Below are positions 24,921 to 33,610 of a stretch of DNA of 64,000 nt, one piece after another. Both the position numbers and the translations under genes were made by a program. The DNA comes from Ruegeria arenilitoris. Lineage in GTDB: Bacteria; Pseudomonadota; Alphaproteobacteria; Rhodobacterales; Rhodobacteraceae. The notes beneath the pieces are model-generated. The model did not search any database, was not told the DNA's origin, and saw only the letters and a list, made by a program, of their open reading frames with translations. The stretch covers positions 620,001 through 684,000 of the forward strand of contig NZ_WPYP01000001.1 of the NCBI RefSeq assembly GCF_013030985.1, read 5' to 3'. The first letter of the stretch is position 1; each line of letters starts with the position of its first letter.

Positions 24921-25868
24921 GTGGCCCAAACCGCCACATACCCTGACGATCCGCGCATCCATGTAGATGCTGACCATCTGTTGCGGCTGGGTGTCCGGTC
25001 GCGCGCAATCAGCTTGTTGCCACGGCAACCGGCGCACTCGATCCTCAATGGTCGCCATGCGTCGCGCCTGCGTGGTCGCGGTTTAAACTTTGAGGAACTG
25101 CGTACCTATCTGCCCGGCGATGACATCCGGACAATTGACTGGAAAGTGACCGCCCGCACCGGAAAACCCCATGTTAGGGTCTATACCGAGGAACGGGACC
25201 GCCCTGCCCTCTTGCTGGTCGATCAGCGCGTTTCGATGTTTTTCGGTACCGAAGTTTACATGAAGTCGGTCATCGCAGCCGAAGCCGCCGCAATCGCCGC
25301 CCATCGCGTTCTGGGCCAAGGCGACCGCGTCGGTGGGATTGTCTTTGGCGACACCGATCTGGCCGAGCATCGCCCGCAACGCCGCCCCGCCGCGTTGAAA
25401 CGCTTCCTGTCATCGGTCGCAGCGCTAAATTGCAACCTGAACGCAACGCTGCGCCCCAAGCCGACCGTGTCGCTGAACGACGTCCTGAAACAGGCCGCAC
25501 GGATCGCACATACCAACGCCCTGATATGCGTGTTTTCGGACTTTGACGGCCTGGACGAGGCCTCGGAAAGCCTGCTGAGAAGACTGGCGCAGTCAAACGA
25601 CCTTATCTTGTTCAACATTTCCGACCCCAGCTCGCGTGAACTGATCCCGGGGCTGCGTACGACCGTCTCGGATGGAGGCGCGCAAATCGAACTCGATAGC
25701 TCGGATCCGGATTTGTCGAAACGCATCAAGGCAGAACTGGAGAACCGGTTAGCGCAGCTGCGAGAGTGGTCGCGCCGCTATGGCTTTCCGATTGTGCCGC
25801 TGACCACCGCAGAACCGGCCCTGGATCAATTGCTTCGCCAATTCGGCCATCGCGGAGGGCAACGATGA
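24921..25868 (+). CDS. DUF58 domain protein of the Bat operon
   Basis: A 315-residue DUF58 protein, a VWA-like family always linked to MoxR. The conserved segment GRGLNFEELRTYLPGDDIRTIDW and the following VRVYTEERDRP are present. The start is a GTG with AAGGAG five bases upstream. No membrane helix. It probably acts as an adaptor between the MoxR ATPase and the membrane-bound BatA/BatB proteins; that is family knowledge, not visible here. The stop overlaps the next ATG (ATGA). Confidence 0.9.
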   Translation: MAQTATYPDDPRIHVDADHLLRLGVRSRAISLLPRQPAHSILNGRHASRLRGRGLNFEELRTYLPGDDIRTIDWKVTARTGKPHVRVYTEERDRPALLLVDQRVSMFFGTEVYMKSVIAAEAAAIAAHRVLGQGDRVGGIVFGDTDLAEHRPQRRPAALKRFLSSVAALNCNLNATLRPKPTVSLNDVLKQAARIAHTNALICVFSDFDGLDEASESLLRRLAQSNDLILFNISDPSSRELIPGLRTTVSDGGAQIELDSSDPDLSKRIKAELENRLAQLREWSRRYGFPIVPLTTAEPALDQLLRQFGHRGGQR

Positions 25869-26338
25869 GCGTCGATGTCGAAGGCAAGTCTCTTGTCGAG
25901 CTACTGGACATGCTTGAACCCGCACCGACGCCTGCGCCGGTACCAATGACACCGCAAACATGGGGCTGGGCGGTGTTGGCGTTGCTTCTGGTTGCAGCGA
26001 TTGCGTGCGCCGTTCACTTGTACCGGCGGCACCGGAAATCGAATGCGTACCGCCGTACCGCGCTTGCCGATTTACAAGCTGCCGACAGTGACGTCGCCAG
26101 GATCGCGGAAGTCCTGCGACGTACCGCACTGGCTGCTTTTCCGCGCGATCAGGTGGCCGGCCTTCATGGCCCGGAATGGATTACGTTTCTCAAGCAATCC
26201 GCTGATAAGATTTCGATTTCTTCAGCCGACGCGCAAGCCCTTGTTGACGCCCCTTACAGACCCAGCCTGCCCAATCCGAACGTCGCCAAGTTCGCGCGAG
26301 ATTGGATCAGGACCCACAAAGCCCCGAGGAGGCAGTGA
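25865..26338 (+). CDS. DUF4381 membrane protein
   Basis: A 157-residue protein with one membrane helix (WAVLALLLVAAIACAVHLY, about residues 37-55) and a cytoplasmic helical tail. This matches DUF4381, small membrane proteins found between DUF58 and batA genes. ATG at 25865 overlaps the DUF58 stop, and its own TGA overlaps the batA ATG (TGATG). Function unknown; probably a structural member of the Bat complex. Confidence 0.85.
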   Translation: MSVDVEGKSLVELLDMLEPAPTPAPVPMTPQTWGWAVLALLLVAAIACAVHLYRRHRKSNAYRRTALADLQAADSDVARIAEVLRRTALAAFPRDQVAGLHGPEWITFLKQSADKISISSADAQALVDAPYRPSLPNPNVAKFARDWIRTHKAPRRQ

Positions 26339-27321
26339 TGATCTCATTTGCTGCACCTTGGGCCTTTTTGCTTCTGCCACTGCCATTGCTGGTCTATCGG
26401 CTTGCACCACCGCACCGAGAGAAATCCAATTCGATCCGTATCCCCTTTTTCCGTCATGTCGCCAAGGCAGCAGGGATTGAACCCAAATCCGGGTCGATCA
26501 TCGCACAGCGGCCGATGCTGCAAACCGCTGTGGTCATTCTCATCTGGCTGATGCTGGTGACAGCTTTGGCACGCCCGGAGAAACTGTCAGACCCGATCGT
26601 GATCGAAAAATCCGCCCGAGATGTGGTGCTTGCGCTCGACATCTCGGGATCGATGGATCAACGCGATTTTCAATCCACCGACGGCACGCCCGAACAACGG
26701 CTGGCAGCGGTCAAAGACGTGATGCGCAAGTTTATTGCCGAACGTCAGGGCGACCGGATGGCCCTGATCATCTTTGGCACCCGTGCCTTTGTGCAATCAC
26801 CGTTCACTGAAGACCTGAGTAGTTTGAATGGGTTCCTGGACCAAACTCAAGTTGGAATGGCAGGTCCCAACACCGCCCTGGGCGACGCCATTGGCCTGGG
26901 TATCCGCACCTTTGACGCCAGCGAAGTGGATCAGCGCCTGATGATCGTTCTCAGCGACGGTGCAGATACATCCAGCCGCATGACGCCCACCAACGCCTCC
27001 GCCATCGCGGCAGACAAAGGCGTTGTTATCTACACCATCGGTGTTGGCGATCCTAACGCGTCAGGCGAGGATCGCGTAGACCTGGACGCGTTGAAAGCCA
27101 TCGCGGATCGGACCGGAGGGGAGTACTTTTTCGCCAATGACGAGGCCGCGCTGGCCCAGACTTACCAGCGCATAGATGAGCAAAACCCCAGAGTAGTTGA
27201 GACCCAAAGCTACCGGCCGCGGGAAAGCCTCGCGCACTATCCGTCATTGGCCGCTCTTTTACTTATGTTGGGCAGCACCGCTGGGTTGCACTTCGCACAG
27301 CGTCGAAGGAGCCTTCCATGA
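26338..27321 (+). CDS. batA: VWA-domain membrane protein BatA
   Basis: A 327-residue protein with N-terminal membrane helices (FLLLPLPLLVY and VVILIWLMLVTALA), a von Willebrand A domain and a C-terminal helix near residue 305. The metal-binding MIDAS motif is intact: D101-I-S-G-S105, with downstream T and D positions (GPNTALGD and LSDGADT). BatA proteins take part in the aerotolerance (Bat) complex of Bacteroidetes and related systems. The N-terminal helices anchor the domain at the inner membrane. It overlaps both neighbours and is part of the operon. Confidence 0.9.
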   Translation: MISFAAPWAFLLLPLPLLVYRLAPPHREKSNSIRIPFFRHVAKAAGIEPKSGSIIAQRPMLQTAVVILIWLMLVTALARPEKLSDPIVIEKSARDVVLALDISGSMDQRDFQSTDGTPEQRLAAVKDVMRKFIAERQGDRMALIIFGTRAFVQSPFTEDLSSLNGFLDQTQVGMAGPNTALGDAIGLGIRTFDASEVDQRLMIVLSDGADTSSRMTPTNASAIAADKGVVIYTIGVGDPNASGEDRVDLDALKAIADRTGGEYFFANDEAALAQTYQRIDEQNPRVVETQSYRPRESLAHYPSLAALLLMLGSTAGLHFAQRRRSLP

Positions 27322-28823
27322 TCGACGCCTTAACGGAGTTTCACTTTTTAAGAACGGCTTATCTGCTTTTCCTGATACCAATTGCAGGTCTTTGGTGGGT
27401 GTCTCGCCCGAAACGTTCGGGACAGTCCGATCTGCCATCTGGTGTGGCCCCGCACCTTGCCGCAGCCCTGCGACTGGGCAGCGAGGAAAAGCGGCGCATC
27501 TATCCCATCGACGTGGCCATGATCGCCGCCGCGCTGGTCGCCATTGCCGCTGCGGGGCCAACATGGTCGCGCGCTCAGAACCCGCTTGTGGCTGACACGG
27601 CCCCGCTGGTGATCGCCCTGAAGGTCACCGAGAGCATGGAGAACGCCGACCTGCCCCCGTCGCGGCTGGAGCGTGCAAAGTTCAAGATTACCGACCTGAT
27701 CAATGCCCGTGCTGGTGCGCGGACAGCGCTGATTGCTTATGCCGGTTCACCGCACCGGGTGGCCCCCCTGACCGAGGACGCAAATATCCTGCGCCCGCTG
27801 CTTGAGGGGCTGACCCCGGCTGTGATGCCCAAGCAAGGGGATGCCGCCGGTGATGCACTGACGCTCGCGCAAAGCATTTTAAGCGAAAGTGACACTCCGG
27901 GGGCTGTCCTGTTTGTGCTGGACGATCTCGACCCATCACAGCTGGCCGAGTTTCAGAACGCAACAACGCAGGTTTTCTTTCTGACCATGCTGCCCAACGG
28001 CGGTGATATTGTTCAACTGAACAATCTGAAAAACGCCGTCGTGGTCCCGTTTTCCAATGGTGACGGGGATATCGCGCGACTACAGCGGCAAATTCAAACG
28101 GCCTATGTGGATGCGCTGGATGACGATGATCGTCTGGACTGGCAGGATCGGGGGTGGATGCTGGCATGGCCCGCGGCGCTGTTGTCTCTGCTTTGGTTCC
28201 GGCGCGGCTGGGTGATCCGATGGGCCTTGTTGGGGTTGTTTTTGACACAGCCCGCGGGCCCGGCCAGTGCAGAGGGTTGGCGGGATTGGTTCCTGACGCC
28301 GGATCAGCAGGGTCAGATCGCGATGAATCAGAAGCGTTACGCGGACGCCGCAGAGCTGTTCGAGGACCCCTATCACGAAGGCTACGCAAGGTTGAGGGCT
28401 GGCCAGTACCCGGAAGCCGCAGCCATCTTCACTGAACTGACTACGCCAGAGGCCGCCTTTGCCGAAGGCATGGCCCGCATTCGCAATCGCGAGTACCGGC
28501 CCGCCATTTCGGCCTTTGAAACGGCATTGGACCGCCGTCCGGACTGGCCGGAAGCCCAGCATAACCTTGAAGTTGCCACAGCCATTCTGGACTATGTCGA
28601 AACAACGCGGGAACAATCCGACACAGGTGAAGAAGCAGGGATCGGAGCGGATGACACTGTGTTCGACAACGAAGCCGGACGCGGGGAAAACACGACCATT
28701 CAGGCCCAGACCGAAGACGCCAAACCCCTGTCGGCGGATCAATGGATCAGCACGATTGATACGGACATGCAGGATTTTTTGCGCAACCGGTTCCGTCTGG
28801 ATAATCAGGAGCAGGAACAATGA
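27318..28823 (+). CDS. BatB-BatC fusion: degenerate VWA domain plus TPR
   Basis: A 501-residue fusion. The first 300 residues are a membrane-anchored VWA domain, but the MIDAS is destroyed: K102-V-T104-E-S106 instead of D-x-S-x-S, so it cannot bind metal in the usual way. After a second pair of membrane helices (about 275-315) comes a TPR region (AMNQKRYADAAELFEDP, AFAEGMARIRNREYRPAISAFETALDRRPDWPEAQHN), corresponding to BatC. The acidic C-terminus is low-complexity. Fused BatB-BatC proteins are common. It pairs with the metal-competent BatA upstream and overlaps batD by four bases. Confidence 0.85.
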   Translation: MIDALTEFHFLRTAYLLFLIPIAGLWWVSRPKRSGQSDLPSGVAPHLAAALRLGSEEKRRIYPIDVAMIAAALVAIAAAGPTWSRAQNPLVADTAPLVIALKVTESMENADLPPSRLERAKFKITDLINARAGARTALIAYAGSPHRVAPLTEDANILRPLLEGLTPAVMPKQGDAAGDALTLAQSILSESDTPGAVLFVLDDLDPSQLAEFQNATTQVFFLTMLPNGGDIVQLNNLKNAVVVPFSNGDGDIARLQRQIQTAYVDALDDDDRLDWQDRGWMLAWPAALLSLLWFRRGWVIRWALLGLFLTQPAGPASAEGWRDWFLTPDQQGQIAMNQKRYADAAELFEDPYHEGYARLRAGQYPEAAAIFTELTTPEAAFAEGMARIRNREYRPAISAFETALDRRPDWPEAQHNLEVATAILDYVETTREQSDTGEEAGIGADDTVFDNEAGRGENTTIQAQTEDAKPLSADQWISTIDTDMQDFLRNRFRLDNQEQEQ

Positions 28824-30052
28824 GATACTTGCTCCTCCTCATGTTCTGGCTGCTTCCGTGCGTAGCATTCGCGCAAACCTCAAACTCACCCCAACCACAA
28901 GTCACGGTGCAGACGCCAAGTGAGGACGTGGTCGTTGGACAACCGGCTATCCTGCGCATAAAGGTTCTGGTACCGACCTTCATGCCATCCCCTCCGATCT
29001 TTCCCACACTTGAACAGGAGAACCTTCTGGTGCGCCTGCCCGAGCGCGCTTCGGGGCCTGTCAGCGAGTCTGTGAACGGCGCGACATGGTCCGGCGTTCA
29101 GCGGAGCTATCGCATCTATCCACTGGTGCCGGGAGCGATTGAGTTTGACGCTCAGGACATGACGGTCACATTTGCGGACCCGGAAACGAACAGCCCGATC
29201 CAGGTTTCCGTTCCGCTGCCGCCGATCACTATCAACGCGGTGGTCCCGGACGGCGCGCGAGATCTGGATCCACTGATTATCGCAACGGGCTTTGAACTGG
29301 AGCAGGAAGTAGAAGGCCCAACCGAAATGCAGGCGGGCGATGCGGTCACCCGGCGACTGACAGCGCGCATTTCGGGTACAAGCCCGATCATGATACCGCA
29401 GTTAATCCCGGACAATCAGGACCCTCAGCTGCGCCCTTACCCCAAAGAGGCGCGGTTCACCGAAACCGAGGATCGCGGCATTCTGTCGGGCCAACGTGTT
29501 GATGAAACTGTTTACCTTGCACAGGACGGTGGTGAGGCTCAGCTGCCGCCGGTTTCTCTGCAATGGTTCAACCTGACAACAAACGCCGTTGAAACCGTTG
29601 ACGTCGAAGCCTTGGACCTGAAGCTGGCTGCGCCCAAACCCGCACCTCCGTCAGCAGAAACATTGATCAGGTACTTTGTGTGGGCCGCCGCTGCAGTGGT
29701 GGCCGTCTGGACCCTTATGCGGTGGATGTTGCCGCGATACCAAAGCTGGAAGGAGGCGCGTGAACAGGCGTACCGCGCATCCCCGGAATTCGCCCTCAAA
29801 CAATTGCGCCGTGCACTGCACGACCAGGACCTTTCGGCTGCGTATTCCGCGCTTGAAACCTGGAAGAGGCGCTGTGGCGATCCGCAAGGATATCACAACC
29901 TTGAAGCATGTTTGAGCAAGATCGGTTCAACACGGTATAGCGCTGATAACACATCAAAAACGCCTGATTGGCCCAATGCCGTTTCCGCCTTGGACGCTCT
30001 TGCGACATCGCCCAAAAAACATGTCCAAACCCTTCCGCCGCTGAACCCCTGA
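28820..30052 (+). CDS. batD: BatD-like protein
   Basis: A 410-residue protein with a signal peptide (LLLLMFWLLPCVAFA-Q, cleavage near residue 19), repeated immunoglobulin-like beta domains through about residue 275 and one membrane helix near 286-303 (VWAAAAVVAVWTLM), then a cytoplasmic helical tail of about 100 residues. This is the BatD/'oxygen tolerance' layout. It is the last gene of the Bat operon and ends two bases before the convergent Crp/Fnr-type gene. Confidence 0.8.
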   Translation: MRYLLLLMFWLLPCVAFAQTSNSPQPQVTVQTPSEDVVVGQPAILRIKVLVPTFMPSPPIFPTLEQENLLVRLPERASGPVSESVNGATWSGVQRSYRIYPLVPGAIEFDAQDMTVTFADPETNSPIQVSVPLPPITINAVVPDGARDLDPLIIATGFELEQEVEGPTEMQAGDAVTRRLTARISGTSPIMIPQLIPDNQDPQLRPYPKEARFTETEDRGILSGQRVDETVYLAQDGGEAQLPPVSLQWFNLTTNAVETVDVEALDLKLAAPKPAPPSAETLIRYFVWAAAAVVAVWTLMRWMLPRYQSWKEAREQAYRASPEFALKQLRRALHDQDLSAAYSALETWKRRCGDPQGYHNLEACLSKIGSTRYSADNTSKTPDWPNAVSALDALATSPKKHVQTLPPLNP

Positions 30053-30054
30053 CC

Positions 30055-30735
30055 TCAGGTCTGGCAACTGGCGATCAGCGCCTGTCGATCCTTCAGCCGA
30101 ACACGCCCATACCCAAGTTCGATCAGATCCGTGTCAGCCAACCGATGAAGGATGCGGTGCAATGTGGGCTGTGACACAGCGATCATCTCGGCCAAATCGT
30201 CCTGAGATACGTCAATCCAACCTTCGGATTCAGATGCGACCTCATCCAGGTGAAGCAGTCGCAACACCAGCCTTTTTTCACTGCCAGTCACGGCCAAATT
30301 GGCCATTATTCGAAGCGCCGTCTGCATGTTTTCCTGGGTCAAGGCATAAAAGTCGCGAACGTAATTCGGATTGTCCCGAACCAGCTTGGCTATGCGCGAA
30401 TGTGGAAAAAACAACGTGTGCGTCTCTTGCGTGGCGACGACGCTGATCAGTCGCGGGGTGTCGGCAAAAAGAGCCAGATCCCCAATCCAGAATCCGGCAC
30501 CCTCGCGGTGCAGCACAAACTCCTGCCCGTCATCCGCTGGCGCAGTAATCTGAACACTGCCGCTGAGGACCGCGAAGATTCCGTTTGCCGGGTCTCCGTG
30601 ATGGTACAGTGTTTCCAATGGCTCAAAAGACTTTGCAGCCCCACAAGCCAGCAAGCCGCGACGAAACGCGTCCGAGCGTTTGCTGAACCACCCGGCATTC
30701 TGCAAGAGCTTAATATTGTTCGTTTTGTCAAACAT
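30055..30735 (-). CDS. Crp/Fnr-family transcriptional regulator
   Basis: A 226-residue regulator with an N-terminal cyclic-nucleotide-type beta barrel (LYHHGDPANGIFAVLSGSV) and a C-terminal Crp-type winged helix (SQDDLAEMIAVSQPTLHRILHRL). It lacks the N-terminal cysteine cluster of FNR and the canonical cAMP-contact residues cannot be confirmed, so its signal is unknown. A perfect 14-base palindrome lies 16 bases upstream of the start, a likely autoregulatory operator. It stands between the Bat operon (convergent) and the sulfatase gene (divergent), so either may be its target. Confidence 0.85.
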   Translation of the reverse strand: MFDKTNNIKLLQNAGWFSKRSDAFRRGLLACGAAKSFEPLETLYHHGDPANGIFAVLSGSVQITAPADDGQEFVLHREGAGFWIGDLALFADTPRLISVVATQETHTLFFPHSRIAKLVRDNPNYVRDFYALTQENMQTALRIMANLAVTGSEKRLVLRLLHLDEVASESEGWIDVSQDDLAEMIAVSQPTLHRILHRLADTDLIELGYGRVRLKDRQALIASCQT

Positions 30736-30750
30736 TAGAATTTTCCAATA

Positions 30751-30764
30751 TCATCATATGATGA
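30751..30764. promoter_or_regulatory. perfect 14-base palindrome upstream of Crp/Fnr gene
   Basis: TCATCATATGATGA lies 16 bases before the Crp/Fnr-type start and about 170 bases before the divergent sulfatase start. Perfect symmetry suggests a homodimer operator. It differs from the classical FNR box (TTGATnnnnATCAA). Confidence 0.45.
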
Positions 30765-30933
30765 GTTTTAAATTCAGCAAATCACCTAATCTGACTGCGT
30801 TCGATTCCCGGAAGGGAGAAGTTTTGCCGTTAAGAACTAGACCATTTTGACAAACCGTTTTGGCTGATTTCAGCAGTCGACAAAAACCTTCACACCTCTG
30901 GGCTTACAAACTCTTACAGATCAGGAGCATATC

Positions 30934-32544
30934 ATGTCACCACCACGTTCGATTGCAAACAGGTGGCGCACCGAGCTGCGTCGCATTGCTGTGGCTACTG
31001 TCGCCGTTGCGTTGGCACTTCCCGCCTGGGCGCAGGACCAGAAACCCAACATCCTGGTCATCTGGGGTGACGATATCGGGCAGTCCAATATCTCGGCCTA
31101 TACGATGGGGCTGATGGGATATCAGACGCCGAACATCGATCGCGTCGCCAAGGAAGGCATGATTTTCACCGACTATTATGGTGAGCAATCCTGTACCGCT
31201 GGCCGCTCGTCCTACATCATGGGACAATCGGTGTACCGGACCGGCCTGTCCAAAGTTGGTCTGCCCGGCGCTGATCTGGGGATGCAGGTCGAAGATCCGA
31301 CAATTGCTGGCCTGTTGAAGGATCATGGCTATGTCACAGGCCAGTTCGGTAAGAACCATCTGGGTGACAAAGATGAACATCTTCCGACAAACCACGGATT
31401 TGATGAATTTTTCGGCAATCTATACCACTTGAACGCCGAGGAAGAGCCTGAAAACGAAGACTATCCAGGCGATGCGGTTCTGGCTGATGGCCGCACCTTC
31501 CGCGAGGCCTATGGGCCGCGCGGCGTTATCAAGTCCAAGGCCGACGGCACCATCGAGGACACCGGCCCCCTGACCCGCAAGCGCATGGAGACTGTGGACG
31601 AAGAAACCGTTGCGGCTGCCGTTGACTTCATCAAGCGCGCCCACGAGCAAGGCCAGCCATTCTATGTTTGGTGGAACGGCACACGGATGCACTTCCGTAC
31701 TCACGTGAAGGATGAAATGCGCGCACAGGCCAACGACATCGCAGGCCGCGTGACCGATGAATACACCGCAGGCATGATCGAACATGACTTGCATGTCGGT
31801 CAGCTGCTGGACTTGCTGGATGAGCTCGGCATCGCCGACAACACCATCGTTCACTATTCCACCGACAACGGGCCGCACATGAACACGTGGCCGGATGGCG
31901 CTTCGACGCCATTCTGGGGTGAGAAGAACACCAACTGGGAAGGCGGATGGCGCGTTCCGTCGATGGTACGCTGGCCCGGCCAGATTGAGGCCGGATCGGT
32001 CACCAACGAGATCGTGCACCATATGGATTGGCTGCCGACTTACCTTGCAGTTGCCGGTGACCCGGACATCAAGGAAAAGCTGAAGGCCGGTTACAGCTCG
32101 TCAGGTATGGGCCGGGACTACAGGGTTCATCTGGATGGCTACAACATCCTGCCCCTGCTGACTGGTGAAACTTCGGAAAGCCCGCGTCGCGAGATCTTCT
32201 ATTTCTCGGATGACGGTGATCTGACCGCGTTGCGCTTTGACGATTGGAAGCTGATCTTCCTTGAGCAGAAGGCGTGGGGCACCCTGCGCGCATGGATCGA
32301 ACCCTGGACCGAGTTGCGCATTCCGCTGATCGTGAACCTGCGTCGGGATCCTTATGAGCGTGCTTACCGGACGTCCAACACCTACTACGACTGGCTGCTG
32401 GATCGGGCTTATTTCCTGGTGCCCGCTCAGCAATATGTCGGCAGCTTCCTGGAGACTTTCCAGGAGTACCCGCCACGCCAAAAGGCGGCCAGCTTCAACC
32501 TGGATCAGGTGATGGAGAAGCTGTCCGCGCCGACCAACAATTAA
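30934..32544 (+). CDS. secreted sulfatase (type I)
   Basis: A 536-residue formylglycine-dependent sulfatase that would remove sulfate esters in the periplasm or outside. A signal peptide ends at AWA-QD (residue 33). The catalytic signature is C87-T-A-G-R91, a Cys-type variant with Ala in place of Pro; C87 would become formylglycine. Metal ligands D46-D47 and the DNG pair (STDNGPH, about residue 309) are present, as are GKNHLGD and HFRTHV. No sulfatase-maturing enzyme is in the window, so maturation must be encoded elsewhere. The next gene is a secreted HAD phosphatase; a terminator hairpin separates them. The substrate is unknown. Confidence 0.9.
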   Translation: MSPPRSIANRWRTELRRIAVATVAVALALPAWAQDQKPNILVIWGDDIGQSNISAYTMGLMGYQTPNIDRVAKEGMIFTDYYGEQSCTAGRSSYIMGQSVYRTGLSKVGLPGADLGMQVEDPTIAGLLKDHGYVTGQFGKNHLGDKDEHLPTNHGFDEFFGNLYHLNAEEEPENEDYPGDAVLADGRTFREAYGPRGVIKSKADGTIEDTGPLTRKRMETVDEETVAAAVDFIKRAHEQGQPFYVWWNGTRMHFRTHVKDEMRAQANDIAGRVTDEYTAGMIEHDLHVGQLLDLLDELGIADNTIVHYSTDNGPHMNTWPDGASTPFWGEKNTNWEGGWRVPSMVRWPGQIEAGSVTNEIVHHMDWLPTYLAVAGDPDIKEKLKAGYSSSGMGRDYRVHLDGYNILPLLTGETSESPRREIFYFSDDGDLTALRFDDWKLIFLEQKAWGTLRAWIEPWTELRIPLIVNLRRDPYERAYRTSNTYYDWLLDRAYFLVPAQQYVGSFLETFQEYPPRQKAASFNLDQVMEKLSAPTNN

Positions 32545-32558
32545 CCCATCAGAACACG

Positions 32559-32587
32559 AAGGGCCGCCCATGCAACGGCGGCCCTTT
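32559..32587 (+). terminator. terminator between sulfatase and HAD phosphatase
   Basis: GGGCCGCC (32561-32568) pairs with GGCGGCCC (32577-32584), an 8-bp perfect stem extended by AA/TT, followed by TTT. It probably ends most sulfatase transcripts and lets a fraction continue into the HAD gene 26 bases further on. Confidence 0.8.
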
Positions 32588-32612
32588 ACTAATTGAAGCA
32601 AGGAAATTTCTC

Positions 32613-33587
32613 ATGAGGAATGCAGTTCTTTCAGCCGCTCTTGTCATGGCTCCGCTGGCCTTGTCTGCCGACCCTCTGCCCAGTTGGGGCGCGTCCGCGT
32701 CCAAGGACAGGATCATCGAATTCGTCGAGGCCGTCACTGACCCGAACGGTGCCGACTATGTCACACCGGCCGAGCGGGTTGCGGTGTTCGATAACGACGG
32801 CACTCTGTGGGGCGAACAGCCGGTCTATTTTCAACTCACCTTCGCTATGGATCGCCTTGCCGACCTGGCCGAGGCGGACCCCTCGATCCTGACCAGTCCA
32901 ACGCTGGAAGCTGCGGCAAATGGTGATCTGCAAGCTGTCGCCGAAGGCGGCCACGATGCCTTGATCGAAATTCTGAACGCCTCGCATTCCGGTGTAAGTA
33001 TCGAAGAATTCCAGGCATCCGTCGCCGAGTGGCTGGACACCGCACGCCACCCGGATACCGGTTTGCCATACGATCAGATGACCTATCAGCCGATGGTGGA
33101 ACTGCTGCGCTATCTCAGGGATGAAGGGTTCCGCACCTATATTGTCTCGGGGGGCGGTCTGCATTTCATGCGCGTGTTCGCCGAGGATGCCTATGGCATT
33201 CCGCCCGAGCAGATTCTGGGCACTTATGCCGACACAACCTATGAAACAGCTGATGGCGCTCCGGTCATCACCAAGGCCCCCGGCATCGCTTTTGTCGATG
33301 ACAAAGAGGGCAAGCCCATCAATATCGAACGCACGATTGGCAGACGCCCCATTCTGGCTGGCGGCAACTCGGACGGGGATTTCGCCATGCTGGAATGGAC
33401 CACGGCGGGCGACGGTCCGCGACTGGGCGTTCTGATTCACCACACCGATGCCGAACGCGAATGGGCTTATGACCGCGAAAGCCCGATCGGGAAACTGGTC
33501 GACGGGCTGGACAAGGGCCCCGACATGGGTTGGGTCATTGTTGATATGGCGAACGACTGGAATCGCATCTACACTGGGTCGGAATAA
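32613..33587 (+). CDS. secreted HAD-family phosphatase
   Basis: A 324-residue HAD hydrolase with a signal peptide (LVMAPLALSA-D, cleavage near residue 19). The nucleophile motif is VFDNDGTLW (D60-N-D62), motif II is IVSGGG, and motif III/IV is ILAGGNSDGD. The cap region is like phosphoserine-phosphatase-type HADs. Periplasmic export together with a sulfatase suggests stripping of phosphate and sulfate groups from polymers or small esters, but the substrate is not readable. A short shine-dalgarno AAGGAAA precedes the ATG. Confidence 0.85.
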   Translation: MRNAVLSAALVMAPLALSADPLPSWGASASKDRIIEFVEAVTDPNGADYVTPAERVAVFDNDGTLWGEQPVYFQLTFAMDRLADLAEADPSILTSPTLEAAANGDLQAVAEGGHDALIEILNASHSGVSIEEFQASVAEWLDTARHPDTGLPYDQMTYQPMVELLRYLRDEGFRTYIVSGGGLHFMRVFAEDAYGIPPEQILGTYADTTYETADGAPVITKAPGIAFVDDKEGKPINIERTIGRRPILAGGNSDGDFAMLEWTTAGDGPRLGVLIHHTDAEREWAYDRESPIGKLVDGLDKGPDMGWVIVDMANDWNRIYTGSE

Positions 33588-33610
33588 GGCACTCAGAGAC
33601 CGATAACCCC

